Of a stretch of DNA of 64,000 nucleotides, positions 15,459 through 24,511 are shown one piece after another. A model generated the notes under the pieces. It was given only the letters and a program-made list of their open reading frames with translations, was not told the origin of the DNA and ran no database searches. A program made the position numbers and the translations under genes. Positions within the stretch are counted from its first letter, which is position 1, and each line of letters opens with the position of its first letter. The DNA is taken from positions 1 through 64,000 of the forward strand of contig NZ_JAFKFX010000032.1 of the NCBI RefSeq assembly GCF_017308075.1. Reading direction: 5' to 3'. The stretch comes from Allobosea sp. Lineage in GTDB: Bacteria; Pseudomonadota; Alphaproteobacteria; Rhizobiales; Beijerinckiaceae.

Positions 15459-17582
15459 ATGAGCGATGTGACGGCAGGCACCGGCGGCGGCATGACCATG
15501 CCGACCCGCGGCCAGGTGGGCAGCCTGCTCAACCGCCCGGACCTCTTCCTCGCGATCGGCGTGATGGGCATCCTCGTGGTGCTGATCTTCCCGCTGCCGG
15601 CGGTGCTGCTCGACCTGATGCTGGCGCTATCGATCATCCTGTCGGTGCTGGTCCTGATGACGGCGCTGTTCATCGAGGAGCCGCTGGAATTCTCGGCCTT
15701 TCCGACGGTCCTGCTGATCGTCACCATGTTCCGGCTGGCGCTGAACCTCGCTTCGACGCGCCTCATCCTCGCGCATGGCCATGAGGGGGGGGCGGCGGCG
15801 GGCCATGTCATCGAGGCCTTCGCCAATTTCGTGATGAGCGGCAATTTCGTGATCGGGGTGATCGTCTTCACCATCCTGATCATCGTCAATTTCGTGGTCA
15901 TCACCAAGGGTTCGGGCCGCATCGCCGAGGTCGCTGCGCGCTTTGCGCTCGATGCATTGCCGGGCAAGCAGATGGCGATCGATGCCGATCTCTCGGCCGG
16001 GCTCATCGACCAGGACGTCGCCAAGACCCGCCGCAAGGCGCTCGAGGACGAGGCCTCCTTCTTCGGCTCGATGGACGGCGCCTCGAAATTCGTGCGCGGC
16101 GACGCGATCGCAGGCCTTCTGATCACCTTCATCAACGTGATCGGCGGCATCATTATCGGTGTCGCGCAGCAGGGCATGAGCTTCAGCGCCGCCGCCACGA
16201 ACTACACCCAGCTGACGGTCGGTGACGGTCTCGTCAGCCAGATCCCGGCGCTGATCGTCTCGACCGCCGCCGGCCTGCTCGTTTCGAAATCGGGCGTGCG
16301 CGGCGCCGCCGACAAGGCGCTCGGCAAGCAGCTCTCGGGCTATCCCAAGGCGCTCGGCATGTCGGCGGCGGTGATGGCGCTGATCGCGATCCTGCCCGGC
16401 ATCCCGATGGTCCCCTTCCTGCTGCTGGCCGCCGGCTCGGCCTGGCTCGCCCGGCATTTCGGCCGGCTCGCCAAGGAGCGTGCGGTGGAGACCGCGCAGG
16501 CGGCCCAGGACGCTTCGCCGCTGGCCGCCGACGGCACGCCGAAGGAAGAGACGCTCAACGATCTGCTCAAGCTCGACGAACTCAAGATCGAGATCGGCTA
16601 CGGGCTGCTGCCGCTGGTCAATGCGCCCGGAGGGGCCGACCGCCTGACCGACCAGGTGCGGGCGCTGCGCCGCCAGCTCGCCGCCGAGCTCGGCTTCGTC
16701 ATGCCGGCGGTGCGGATCGTCGACAACGTCCAGCTCGAAGCGAACCACTACTACATCAAGATCAAGGAGATCGATGCCGGCCACGGCGTCGTCTATGCCG
16801 GCCAGTACATGGCGATGGATCCGATGGGCGGCAGCGTCAACTTGCCTGGCCACAGCGTGCTTGAGCCAACCTTCGGCCTGCCTGCGACCTGGATCGACGC
16901 GGCGCTGCAGGACGAGGCGCAGCTGCGCGGCTACACCGTCGTCGACGCCGCCACCGTGATCTCGACCCATCTCACCGAGGTGCTGAAATCGCACATGCCG
17001 GAGCTGCTCTCGCATGGCGAAGTGCAGAAGCTGCTGCGCGAACTGCCCAAGGACCATGCCGATCTCGTCAAGGAGATCGTGCCGCACCAGATCTCGACCA
17101 CCGGCATCCAGCGCGTGCTGCAGCTGCTGCTCGCCGAGCGGATCTCGATCCGCGACCTCGCGACCATCGTCGAGGGCATCGCCGAGGTCGCCGGCAGCAT
17201 CAAGAACCCGCGCGACATCGCCGAGCATGTCCGCGTCAGGCTCGCCCGCCAGATCTGCGCCCAGTTCTCCAACCAGAACGGGCAATTGCCGATCATCACC
17301 CTGTCGCCGGCCTGGGAAAGCGTCTTCGCCGAGTCGATCGTCGGCCAGGGCGAGGACCGCCATCTCGCCATGCAGCCCTCGCGCCTGCAGGACTTCGTCC
17401 ATGCGGTGCGCGACAAGTTCGAGGATGCGGCGCGGATGGGCGAGATGCCGGCGCTGGTCACCTCCGGCATGGCCCGGCCCTTCGTGCGCCAGATCGTCGA
17501 GCGGTTCCGGCGCGAGACGCCGGTGCTCTCGCAGGGCGAAATCCATCCGCGCGCCAAGCTCAGGACGGTCGGGAGCGTGTAG
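15459..17582 (+). CDS. flhA: flagellar export gate protein FlhA
   Basis: A 707-residue inner-membrane protein. About eight transmembrane helices occupy residues ~20-320. The FHIPEP signature 'RFALDALPGKQMAIDADLSAG' region is intact (residues ~155-175), and the cytoplasmic export domain follows ('GYGLLPLVN', 'ILPGI', 'VIEGIAEVAG'-type region near 'TIVEGIAEVAGSIKNPRDI'). It forms the proton-driven export gate. The ATG at 15459 is chosen because earlier in-frame ATGs (15288, 15390) lie within the presumed promoter. No other flagellar gene follows directly. Confidence 0.95.
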   Translation: MSDVTAGTGGGMTMPTRGQVGSLLNRPDLFLAIGVMGILVVLIFPLPAVLLDLMLALSIILSVLVLMTALFIEEPLEFSAFPTVLLIVTMFRLALNLASTRLILAHGHEGGAAAGHVIEAFANFVMSGNFVIGVIVFTILIIVNFVVITKGSGRIAEVAARFALDALPGKQMAIDADLSAGLIDQDVAKTRRKALEDEASFFGSMDGASKFVRGDAIAGLLITFINVIGGIIIGVAQQGMSFSAAATNYTQLTVGDGLVSQIPALIVSTAAGLLVSKSGVRGAADKALGKQLSGYPKALGMSAAVMALIAILPGIPMVPFLLLAAGSAWLARHFGRLAKERAVETAQAAQDASPLAADGTPKEETLNDLLKLDELKIEIGYGLLPLVNAPGGADRLTDQVRALRRQLAAELGFVMPAVRIVDNVQLEANHYYIKIKEIDAGHGVVYAGQYMAMDPMGGSVNLPGHSVLEPTFGLPATWIDAALQDEAQLRGYTVVDAATVISTHLTEVLKSHMPELLSHGEVQKLLRELPKDHADLVKEIVPHQISTTGIQRVLQLLLAERISIRDLATIVEGIAEVAGSIKNPRDIAEHVRVRLARQICAQFSNQNGQLPIITLSPAWESVFAESIVGQGEDRHLAMQPSRLQDFVHAVRDKFEDAARMGEMPALVTSGMARPFVRQIVERFRRETPVLSQGEIHPRAKLRTVGSV

Positions 17583-17611
17583 CGGCCGCCGGTTTCACCT
17601 CGAACCGCATC

Positions 17612-17651
17612 GTCATTCCGGGCTCAGACCTGCGGCCTGCCCCGGAATGAC
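17612..17651. repeat. REP-like extragenic palindrome
   Basis: GTCATTCCGGG (17612-17622) and CCCGGAATGAC (17641-17651) form a perfect 11-bp inverted repeat around a CTGCGGCCTG core. It lies between convergent flhA and the XRE gene. Related 'cattccgg...ccggaatg' units occur at 61.0 kb. Confidence 0.75.
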
Positions 17652-17677
17652 GGCGTCTCGTTCGACTGCGCCGACAG

Positions 17678-18232
17678 CTATCGCCGCGACACCACCACGA
17701 GATAGCGCGCCGGCTCGGGGCCGGGATTGCTGAAGCGGCAATCGGAAGGCGGGCCGAGTTCCATGCAGTCGCCGGGTTCGAGCCGCGTGACGACGCCGCC
17801 CTCGTCGAAATCCAGCATTCCGGACTGCATCCAGATCTGCTGGCGGATGAAGGCGTAGGAGCTGGCGGGGTAGCCGATGGCGGCGCCGGGCGGCAGCTCG
17901 CCGGCTACCAGTTCGAGGTCGCCATTGCCGGCCGGCGAGATGGCGCGCCGGACGAAGCCGGTCTCGGGGTCGCGCCAGGAGGGCTGGTCGCCCGCGCGCC
18001 GCAGGCGTTCGCCGGCGCTCTCGATGCGAGCCAGGAGATTCGACAGGGTCAGGCCGAAAGCCCCGGAGAGGCGTCCGAGCAGCACCGCCGTCGGGCTGGC
18101 CTCGCCGCGTTCGATCCGGCTGATCATGGCGCGCGAGACGCCGGAGCGCTCGGCGAGATCGTTCAGACTCCAGCCGCGGGCCTCGCGCTCACCGCGTAGC
18201 CGCTCTGCCAGTCTTGACCCGAGATCGTCCAT
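17678..18232 (-). CDS. XRE-family regulator with C-terminal cupin
   Basis: A 184-residue regulator. The HTH_3 domain is at ~5-62 ('LRGEREARGWSLNDLAERSG', 'SRAMISRIERGEASPTAVLL') and a cupin-like sensor at ~110-180 ('GVVTRLEPGDCMELGPP'). This architecture is typical of local regulators of amino-acid or drug/metabolite efflux genes. It is divergent from a DMT transporter at 18372, its likely target. Three successive ATGs occur; the third (18232) sits best behind GAAGGG. The promoter region contains TATATAGTAGA-like AT-rich sequence. Confidence 0.82.
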   Translation of the reverse strand: MDDLGSRLAERLRGEREARGWSLNDLAERSGVSRAMISRIERGEASPTAVLLGRLSGAFGLTLSNLLARIESAGERLRRAGDQPSWRDPETGFVRRAISPAGNGDLELVAGELPPGAAIGYPASSYAFIRQQIWMQSGMLDFDEGGVVTRLEPGDCMELGPPSDCRFSNPGPEPARYLVVVSRR

Positions 18233-18371
18233 CATCATACCCTTCTTTCTTATATAGTAGACTGCGTCAGGGGTATTGGCCAGATGGCGAGGCAAGCGCT
18301 CTGCATTGCCGCCATGGCTGCATGTCCGGCTCGCATTGGCTCTTCCCCGTCACCCCCGCTAAGCGCAGCCC

Positions 18372-19259
18372 ATGTCCCGCAACGCCGCTCTCTTCGCGCT
18401 GATGTGCCTGGTCTGGGGGCTGACCTGGCTGCCGATCAAGGTCGGAGCGCAGCATGTGCCGCCGGTCTTCCTCGCCGCAGCACGCTTCACCATAGCGGGC
18501 ACGCTGATGCTCGCCTGGGCGGGGCGCGACCTCAAGCTGGTTCCGGCGGATGCCTGGCCGCGGCTGATCGCGACGGCGGTGCTGCTCAACACCGGCAATT
18601 ACTCGCTGCTGTTCTGGGGGGCGGCGCAGGCGCCGAGCGGACTCGCCGCAATCGTCAATTTCGCGACGATCCCGATCTTCACCATCATCGCCAGCCGGAT
18701 GATCGAAGGCCATGAGATCGGTGCCCGCAAGCTCGCGGCCATCGGCCTCGGCACGCTCGGACTCGGCTTCCTGTTCGCGACGCGGGCGCTCGGCGGGCTC
18801 GAGGCGGCAAGCGGCAACCCGCTGGAAATCTGGGGCCTCGCCGCGATCGCCCTGGGAACGCTGCTCTATTGCTTCGGCGCCGTCCTGGCACGCCCGATCG
18901 CCAGCCGCATGCCGACGCTGGCGCTCGCCGGCTGGCAGACGCTGATCGGCGGGGTCGGTCTTTGCCTCGTCTCGGTCAGCTTCGAGACCGTGACGGCCGC
19001 GCATTTCCAGGCGCTCGTCGCGTGGCCGACCCTGCCTTCGCTCGCCTTCCTCGTCGTCGGCGGCTCGCTGATCGGCTTCACCGTCTATATCCGACTGGTG
19101 CGCGACTGGGGCGCCTTCCGGGCCGGACTCTATGCCTTCATCAGTCCGGCCGTCGCGGTGGCCGCGGGCGTGCTCGTGTTGTCCGAGCCGTTCGGCTGGA
19201 GCGAAGCCCTCGGCAGCCTCCTGATGTTCGGCGCTGCCGCGATCGCGCTCAAGCGCTGA
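18372..19259 (+). CDS. EamA/DMT-family transporter
   Basis: A 295-residue membrane protein with ten predicted helices in two EamA repeats. 'LVWGLTWLPIKVGAQHVPP' and 'FFAATRALGG'-type loops (here 'FLFATRALGGLEAASG') are typical, and 'SLIGFTVYIRLVRDWGAFRA' to 'LSEPFGWSEALGSLLMFGAA' closes the second repeat. It probably exports a metabolite such as an amino acid. It is divergent from the cupin-type XRE regulator 139 bp away. Confidence 0.85.
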   Translation: MSRNAALFALMCLVWGLTWLPIKVGAQHVPPVFLAAARFTIAGTLMLAWAGRDLKLVPADAWPRLIATAVLLNTGNYSLLFWGAAQAPSGLAAIVNFATIPIFTIIASRMIEGHEIGARKLAAIGLGTLGLGFLFATRALGGLEAASGNPLEIWGLAAIALGTLLYCFGAVLARPIASRMPTLALAGWQTLIGGVGLCLVSVSFETVTAAHFQALVAWPTLPSLAFLVVGGSLIGFTVYIRLVRDWGAFRAGLYAFISPAVAVAAGVLVLSEPFGWSEALGSLLMFGAAAIALKR

Positions 19260-19369
19260 GCGCGTCGGCTTCTTTTGCGATGCCATCAAAATTCGGGGGC
19301 CGGGTTCAGGCCTTCAGCCTGCCCGGCAAAGACGGCATGGTTCCGTCAGCAAGCGAGCGCGCTGAAGCC

Positions 19370-20464
19370 TCAATCCGGCTTGTCGATGTGCAGGGCCGCG
19401 GCCTTCGCGGCCGCCTGCTCCTGCGCCTTCACTTGCGTCTCATGCGCCATCGTCTTGCGCAGTTGGGCACGCTCGAAGGCGAGCACGACCGGCAGCGACA
19501 GCACCAGCGGCAGGATCAGGTAGAACAGGCGCCAGATCAGCAGCGCCGCGAAGACGGCGGGCGCGGGCACGCCGGGCATGACGGCGAGGAACACCGCCTC
19601 CATCACCCCGACGCCGCCGGGAACCTGGCTGAGCAGCCCGGCCGAGAACGAGATCAGGAAGGCGCCGAGCACGATGAAGAAGCCGGGATTGCCCTGGTCG
19701 GGCAGGGCGAAATAGATGATGCCGGCCGCCCCCATCAGTTCTAGCGGCGCGGCGAGATATTGCCGGAAGACGATCGGCAGGCGGGGATAGACCAGTTCGA
19801 ACTTGCCGATCCTGAGCGGCTTGAAGCGCAGCCACGAGCCGATGGTGTAGAGCAGGCAGAAGCCGAGCAGGCCGAAGCCGATAAGCCTCGCCTGGGTGTC
19901 GCCGATGCCGAACCATTGCGAGAGGCGGTGGAGCGGGCGCAGGATCTGCGGCTCGCCGACGAGGACGAGGCCGAGCAGCAGGATGGTGCCGAAGGCGAAG
20001 GTGAAGGAGCAGAGAGCGACCAGGACAGCGATCTCGGCCGCGGAAAGCCCTTTCGCGTGATAGGCGCGGTAGCGCACCATGCCGCCCGAAAACACCGAGG
20101 CACCGATATTATGCGACAGCGCATAGGTGACGAAGGAGCAGAGCGAGATATAGGGCCAGGAAATGCCCTTCTCCTTGCGCAGATGGAGCAGGGCGATGCG
20201 GTCATACCAGGCCAGCGCGGCATAGGCGACGAGCGTCGCGAGGCCCGCATGGAAGAAGGCGGCGGGCGAGATCAGCGCGATCTTCTCGCCGATGCCACCG
20301 GCGACGATGCCGATGCTCTCCCAAAGTCCGGCATGCTCGAGGCGCGCGCTCATCGCCTCGTTGGTCAGCGCCTCGGCCTTGAGCTTGTCCCAGAGCAGTT
20401 CGACCGACCAAATAACGGCGACGAGGCCGATCAGCGGCCAGAGATAGTCGAGATATTTCTTCAT
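19370..20464 (-). CDS. UPF0104 / lysylphosphatidylglycerol synthase TM-domain protein
   Basis: A 364-residue polytopic membrane protein with about eight helices and family motifs 'SHNIGASVFSGGMVRYRAY' and 'SQVPGGVGVMEAVFLAVMP'. It corresponds to the flippase-like half of MprF but has no C-terminal synthetase domain. A charged Ala/Gln/Lys-rich C-terminal tail ('KAQEQAAAKAAALHIDKPD') follows the last helix. The substrate is unknown. The 278 bp before the next gene contain only palindromes. Confidence 0.82.
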   Translation of the reverse strand: MKKYLDYLWPLIGLVAVIWSVELLWDKLKAEALTNEAMSARLEHAGLWESIGIVAGGIGEKIALISPAAFFHAGLATLVAYAALAWYDRIALLHLRKEKGISWPYISLCSFVTYALSHNIGASVFSGGMVRYRAYHAKGLSAAEIAVLVALCSFTFAFGTILLLGLVLVGEPQILRPLHRLSQWFGIGDTQARLIGFGLLGFCLLYTIGSWLRFKPLRIGKFELVYPRLPIVFRQYLAAPLELMGAAGIIYFALPDQGNPGFFIVLGAFLISFSAGLLSQVPGGVGVMEAVFLAVMPGVPAPAVFAALLIWRLFYLILPLVLSLPVVLAFERAQLRKTMAHETQVKAQEQAAAKAAALHIDKPD

Positions 20465-20647
20465 GAAACCCGCAGGCGGCCGGACGGCGTGAAGGATGGC
20501 GGAGAAACAAGGCTATGCGCAGTCAGCAGCCTGCGCATGCGAGAACCGCGCGGGTCGCGTTTCGTCTCTCTGCCAGCGCGCTGCGGCGAGGGCAAGCGGC
20601 CCGGCTGGCATTCCGGCGCCGGGTTGCCCGCAGCGGCGGCCAGGGCC

Positions 20648-20742
20648 TTTCCGCGTTTTTCCTGAAACGCGGAAAGACACTCATTCATCGCTTCATCGCA
20701 TTTTCCTCATGCGAGCCGGTACCGGTTTCGCATTGAAAATGC
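20648..20742. repeat. two extragenic palindromes
   Basis: First, a perfect 11-bp inverted repeat TTTCCGCGTTT / AAACGCGGAAA at 20648-20658 and 20665-20675. Second, an imperfect 45-bp palindrome from GCATTTTC (20698) to GAAAATGC (20742) centred on CCGGTACCGG. Neither has a T-tract in the direction of DUF305 transcription, so they look like dispersed repeats rather than clear terminators. Confidence 0.55.
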
Positions 20743-21117
20743 TCAGTGGCCGTTCTTCTTCAGCCAGGCCTGCATGAAGGCGATCTCCTTCTCCTGTTCG
20801 GTGATGATGGCGTTGGCGAGCTTGCGCAGCTCCGGATCCTTGCCATGGGCGAGCACGACCTTGGCCATGTCGATCGCGCCCTGATGATGCGGGATCATGC
20901 CGCGCACGAAATCGGCGTCGGCATCGCCGGTGAAGGCGATCATCATGTCCTTGTGCATCTTGTCGTTCACGGCCTTGTAGGCTGCGGTCGCCGGGCTGTC
21001 CGAGGCGCTGGCGCCGTGGCCGGCATGTCCCTGATGGCTCTGGGCGAAGCCGGAGCCGGAGGAGGCGAGGGCGCCGGACAGGGCGAGACCGGCGAAAAGC
21101 CTGCGGTCGATGGTCAT
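20743..21117 (-). CDS. DUF305 (CopM-like) exported protein
   Basis: A 124-residue protein with a 'MTIDRRLFAGLALSGALASS' signal of twin-arginine type. A His-rich mature start 'SHQGHAGHGASA' precedes the DUF305 core 'NDKMHKDMMIAFTGDADADF' and 'RGMIPHHQGAIDMAKVVL'. The conserved Met/His residues are those thought to bind copper or silver in CopM-like proteins. It probably has a periplasmic metal-binding role; no copper genes are adjacent. Confidence 0.85.
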   Translation of the reverse strand: MTIDRRLFAGLALSGALASSGSGFAQSHQGHAGHGASASDSPATAAYKAVNDKMHKDMMIAFTGDADADFVRGMIPHHQGAIDMAKVVLAHGKDPELRKLANAIITEQEKEIAFMQAWLKKNGH

Positions 21118-21287
21118 CGGGTATCCTTTCGAAGCACTGAGCCGCCATCAGGCCGCACCGGGCAGAGCCGGGTATCGCCTGTGGGCGGGCTGCCGGACGA
21201 ACAGCCGGCCTGGTCCAGTTGGGCCGGGATCATGTCATGATCGCGGCGAAACGAATCGAGCCCGGGCGGCCGGCCCGGCGGAGCCCC

Positions 21288-21905
21288 ATGTCCGAGACCT
21301 TCTCCATCAGCCTGAACGGCATCACCGATCTGCCGCGGGGCAAGCTCGCCGCCATCGTGACCTCGCTGGAAATGCGTGCGGCGCCGCCGTTGAGGCCTGA
21401 TCCGCCAGGCACGGGAGGGCTTTCTCTCGAACAGATCGGCGCCGCCGACACGGCGCGCTATCTTTCGATCTACCGGGTGCTCGGCGAGCGCTGGATGTGG
21501 TTCAGCCGCCTGGTCAAGCCGGCAGCCTACAGCGAGGCGATCCTCGCCGACGCGGCGGTGCTGTGCTTCGTCGTCCGTCTCGATGGGCGCGACGTCGGGC
21601 TGCTCGAACTGGATTTTCGGGTAGCGGGGGAGGGCGAGCTCGCCTTTTTCGGCCTCGAGGAGAGCGTGCTCGGCAAGGGCGCGGGGCGCTGGCTGATGAA
21701 CCGGGCCTTGGAACTGGCCTGGGCCCGGCCGATCTCGCGTTTCTGGGTGCATACCTGCACGCTCGACCACCAGAGCGCGCCGGAGTTCTACCAGCGCTCT
21801 GGCTTCGAGGCGTTCAAGCGCAGCATCGAGGTGGTCGACGATCCCAGGCTCGCAGGGCATCTACCGCGAGCCGCGGCGCCGCATCATCCGGTGATCGACG
21901 GATAG
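21288..21905 (+). CDS. GNAT-family N-acetyltransferase
   Basis: A 205-residue protein with a GNAT core at ~80-190. The acetyl-CoA binding turn is in 'EESVLGKGAGRWLMNRALELAW', followed by 'FWVHTCTLDHQSAPEFYQRSGFEAFKRSIEV'. The N-terminal ~50 residues are less conserved. The ATG at 21288 follows GGAG; earlier in-frame ATGs (21219, 21237) are possible. The substrate is unknown. It converges with fliJ. Confidence 0.8.
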   Translation: MSETFSISLNGITDLPRGKLAAIVTSLEMRAAPPLRPDPPGTGGLSLEQIGAADTARYLSIYRVLGERWMWFSRLVKPAAYSEAILADAAVLCFVVRLDGRDVGLLELDFRVAGEGELAFFGLEESVLGKGAGRWLMNRALELAWARPISRFWVHTCTLDHQSAPEFYQRSGFEAFKRSIEVVDDPRLAGHLPRAAAPHHPVIDG

Positions 21906-21916
21906 GGCGGAAGCGC

Positions 21917-22330
21917 TCAGATGCCGGCGCGCGGCGTGCGCAGGCCGATCGAATCCATCATCGCCTGATCGCGGGCGGCGTCGGCGGCGCGCTCGGAGGC
22001 GCGTTCGCGATCCTCGAGGATCTCGACCTTCTTCATTTCCTCGAAGGCCTCCTGCAGCTCGCCCTTGGCTTCCTCGAGCTGGCCCTGCAGGTTGTCGGCG
22101 GACTGGCGCAGATTATCCCGGCGGCCGAGCGCCGCCTTGGCATAGGTCGGGTAGGCGAAATGGGCGGGATCGGAGATGCCGGCGCGGGTTTCCTCGTTCT
22201 GGATCTCGCGGTCCAGATCGCCCGCCATGCGGTGAAACTCGGCGATCATCATCTCGATCTGGCTCACACGGCGGCGCTTCTCGTCCACCTGGAACCGTTT
22301 GAGACGCAAAAGGGTCTCTCGCGACTTCAT
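21917..22330 (-). CDS. fliJ: flagellar export chaperone FliJ
   Basis: A 137-residue, almost entirely helical coiled-coil protein: 'SRETLLRLKRFQVDEKRRRVSQIEMMIAEF' at the start and 'LEEAKGELQEAFEEMKKVEILEDRERA' near the end, as in alphaproteobacterial FliJ. FliJ is the central stalk of the FliI ATPase ring and links it to FlhA. It is normally next to fliI, but here about 2.2 kb carrying two plus-strand genes separate it from fliI (24512-25852), so it needs its own promoter in 22331-22566. I could not pick a clear one. Confidence 0.83.
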   Translation of the reverse strand: MKSRETLLRLKRFQVDEKRRRVSQIEMMIAEFHRMAGDLDREIQNEETRAGISDPAHFAYPTYAKAALGRRDNLRQSADNLQGQLEEAKGELQEAFEEMKKVEILEDRERASERAADAARDQAMMDSIGLRTPRAGI

Positions 22331-22566
22331 GTCGGCTCTAACTCCTGATTACGCATGGCGGCGCACCGACCCCTCGGCGCGGCGCCCGAAAGACTTCCGC
22401 GAGACGAAAAGGATAATGGCGCAAGGAGGTTGACCGTTCCTTACCGGCAGAGACCGCATTTGACGCATGTTGCATCTGCACCGCAAAGCCTGCCGCTTCC
22501 CTGACGACTCGATTACCGTCGCCGGAATCAAGAACAAGCACCGAGCGTGCTGTCGGACTTTTCGCC

Positions 22567-23769
22567 TTGCCTGGCTCTTTCCGTCTCCCCCAGCACGGGC
22601 CGCTTCTCGCCGGCCTCGCCCTCACCCGGATCATCGGCTGGGGGTCGATCTATTATTCGCCCTCGGTCCTGGCCGCCTATCTCGACCGGGATCTCGACCT
22701 CGGCCCGGCCGTGGTCTTCAGCGGCGTGACCATCCTGCTGGTCACCGGTGCCGCGTTTTCGCCGGCGCTGGGGCGCCATCTCGACCAGCGCGGCACGCGA
22801 CAGGCGATGTGCGTCGGCGCGGTGATAGCCGCGATCGGGCTCGCACTGCTCTCGCAGGTACAGGGGCCGGTGAGCTATCTGGCAACCTGGTTCGTCATCG
22901 GCATCGGCCATGCGATGCAGCTCGCCAACACCGGCAATGTCACGGTCGCGCAATTGATGGGCGAGCGTACGCGCCGGGTGATCGGGCTGATGATGCTGGT
23001 GTCCGGGCTCGCCTCCAGCGTGTTCTGGCCGCTGACGGCGGCGCTTTCGGCAGCCTATGGCTGGCGGAGCTGTCTTCTGATCTTCGCCGCCACCCAGTTG
23101 CTCGTCGTCCTGCCGATCCATCTCGCCATTCCGCGCTACCGTATGAAGCCGGCGGGCGAGGCGCCCGAAGCCGCGCAGGCGGAGGGCGATGAAGGCCGGG
23201 TGCCGCTGTCGGAACGGCGGGCGATCTTCTGGTTGATGGCGCTGAGCTTCTCCGCCAGCGGCCTGGTCTCCTGGGGGCTGCCGCTGCACGTCATCGGCCT
23301 GATGCAGAGTGCCGGCCTCAGCAATGCGACGGCGGTGGCGATCGCCACGCTCAGCGGCCCTGCGACCTTGGCCGCCCGGGCGATCGATGCTGTGGCGGGG
23401 CACAGGCTGCCGGTCGAGCGTGTCGCGCTCGCCGGCCTCGCGCTCGGGCCGCTGTCATGTCTGCTCATGGCGCTCGCACCGGGCTCGCCCCCGGTCGCGA
23501 TCGCCTTCATCTTGCTGTTCAACGCCGCGATGGGGGTGATCGCGGTCGCGCGCGCGACCTTGCCGCTGGCGCTGTTCGGCCGGCTCGGCTTCGGTAGCAT
23601 GCTCGGGCGCCTGGCTGTGCCGCAGAACCTGACCTTCGCGGCGGCCCCGCTGCTGTTCGCGCTGATGATCGAGCGGATCGGCCCGGCCGGAGCGCTCTAC
23701 ATCTCGGCGGCGATCCAGTTCACGGCGCTGCTGGCCATGGCGCTGCTGGTCCGTCGGCTCAGGGGCTGA
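22567..23769 (+). CDS. MFS transporter
   Basis: A 400-residue protein with about 12 transmembrane helices. The first-half motif is 'GRHLDQRGTRQAMCVGAVIA', and a central charged loop 'EAPEAAQAEGDEGRVPLSERRA' divides the two halves. The start is a TTG at 22567, and a slightly longer or shorter form is possible. No substrate can be assigned. It lies with the TlpA-like gene between fliI and fliJ, on the opposite strand to both. Confidence 0.78.
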   Translation: MPGSFRLPQHGPLLAGLALTRIIGWGSIYYSPSVLAAYLDRDLDLGPAVVFSGVTILLVTGAAFSPALGRHLDQRGTRQAMCVGAVIAAIGLALLSQVQGPVSYLATWFVIGIGHAMQLANTGNVTVAQLMGERTRRVIGLMMLVSGLASSVFWPLTAALSAAYGWRSCLLIFAATQLLVVLPIHLAIPRYRMKPAGEAPEAAQAEGDEGRVPLSERRAIFWLMALSFSASGLVSWGLPLHVIGLMQSAGLSNATAVAIATLSGPATLAARAIDAVAGHRLPVERVALAGLALGPLSCLLMALAPGSPPVAIAFILLFNAAMGVIAVARATLPLALFGRLGFGSMLGRLAVPQNLTFAAAPLLFALMIERIGPAGALYISAAIQFTALLAMALLVRRLRG

Positions 23770-23915
23770 GCCGAGCCGGCGCAAATGTCGCGGTCCCTGC
23801 CTTGGGCGTGCCATGTTAGGGCAGGAACAGTGCCGGATCGTCACCGCTTCCGTTCGTCCCGGAGCGCCGTACTGCGCCATGGCGATGCGCGCCCAATGCG
23901 AGAATCTCCCGTCCT

Positions 23916-24503
23916 ATGCCGTTTCCGTCACTATCCCGCCGCCTGGCCCTGCAGACCTTGCTGGGGGGGCTCGCTGTGTCGGCCCAGGCCGGCGGGCGCC
24001 CGCCGGTCTTCCGCACTTCGCGCTATCAGTTCCGGGAGCTCGATCCTGTCGTCGCCATGACGCCGCTGAAGCTGGCGCGGCTCGACGGCAAGCCGGCCCT
24101 GGCGAAGCCGACGAGCGGGAAGGTCACTTTGGTCTATCTCTGGGCGACCTGGTGTCCGGTCTGCCGGATCGAGCTGCCGCGCTTCGAGCGTCAGCTGGCG
24201 CAGCTCCGGCGGGACGGCGTCGAGCTGCTGACGATCGCCACCGATGAACGCGAGCCGGCGCATGTCAGGGCCTATCTCGCCCGCCTCGGCGTGAAGCAGC
24301 TCCCGGTCTTCCTCGACCATGGCGGCACGCGGCTTTCGGCGCCGCGCGAGGATGGCAGCGAGGCGCCGTTCTCTCTCTCCGAGGGGTTGCCGATCACCTA
24401 TGTCCTCGATCCGCGCGGCGGGGTGCGCGGCTATCTTCTCGGGGAGGCGGACTGGACCGAGCCGGCAGCGCGGGCACTTCTCGCGCATTTCGCCGGCAAC
24501 TGA
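23916..24503 (+). CDS. TlpA-like thioredoxin-fold protein
   Basis: A 195-residue protein. A twin-arginine-like or Sec signal is present ('SRRLALQTLLGGLAVSAQA', residues 7-25). The thioredoxin fold follows with 'LWATWCPVCRIELPRFERQL'; the redox-active cysteines are Cys80 and Cys83, and the cis-proline region is 'LPITYVLDPRG'. It is expected to act as a periplasmic thiol reductase, for example in cytochrome maturation or repair of oxidised cysteines. It converges with fliI, 8 bp apart. Confidence 0.82.
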   Translation: MPFPSLSRRLALQTLLGGLAVSAQAGGRPPVFRTSRYQFRELDPVVAMTPLKLARLDGKPALAKPTSGKVTLVYLWATWCPVCRIELPRFERQLAQLRRDGVELLTIATDEREPAHVRAYLARLGVKQLPVFLDHGGTRLSAPREDGSEAPFSLSEGLPITYVLDPRGGVRGYLLGEADWTEPAARALLAHFAGN

Positions 24504-24511
24504 GCCGGGGC

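Noticed and set aside
15627-17546. 639-residue minus-strand open frame opposite flhA
   Set aside because: Antisense shadow of flhA; no motifs and no plausible start region.
20648-20675. 11-bp hairpin considered as the DUF305 terminator
   Set aside because: There is no T-tract in the direction of transcription and it is 68 bp past the stop; listed as a palindrome only.
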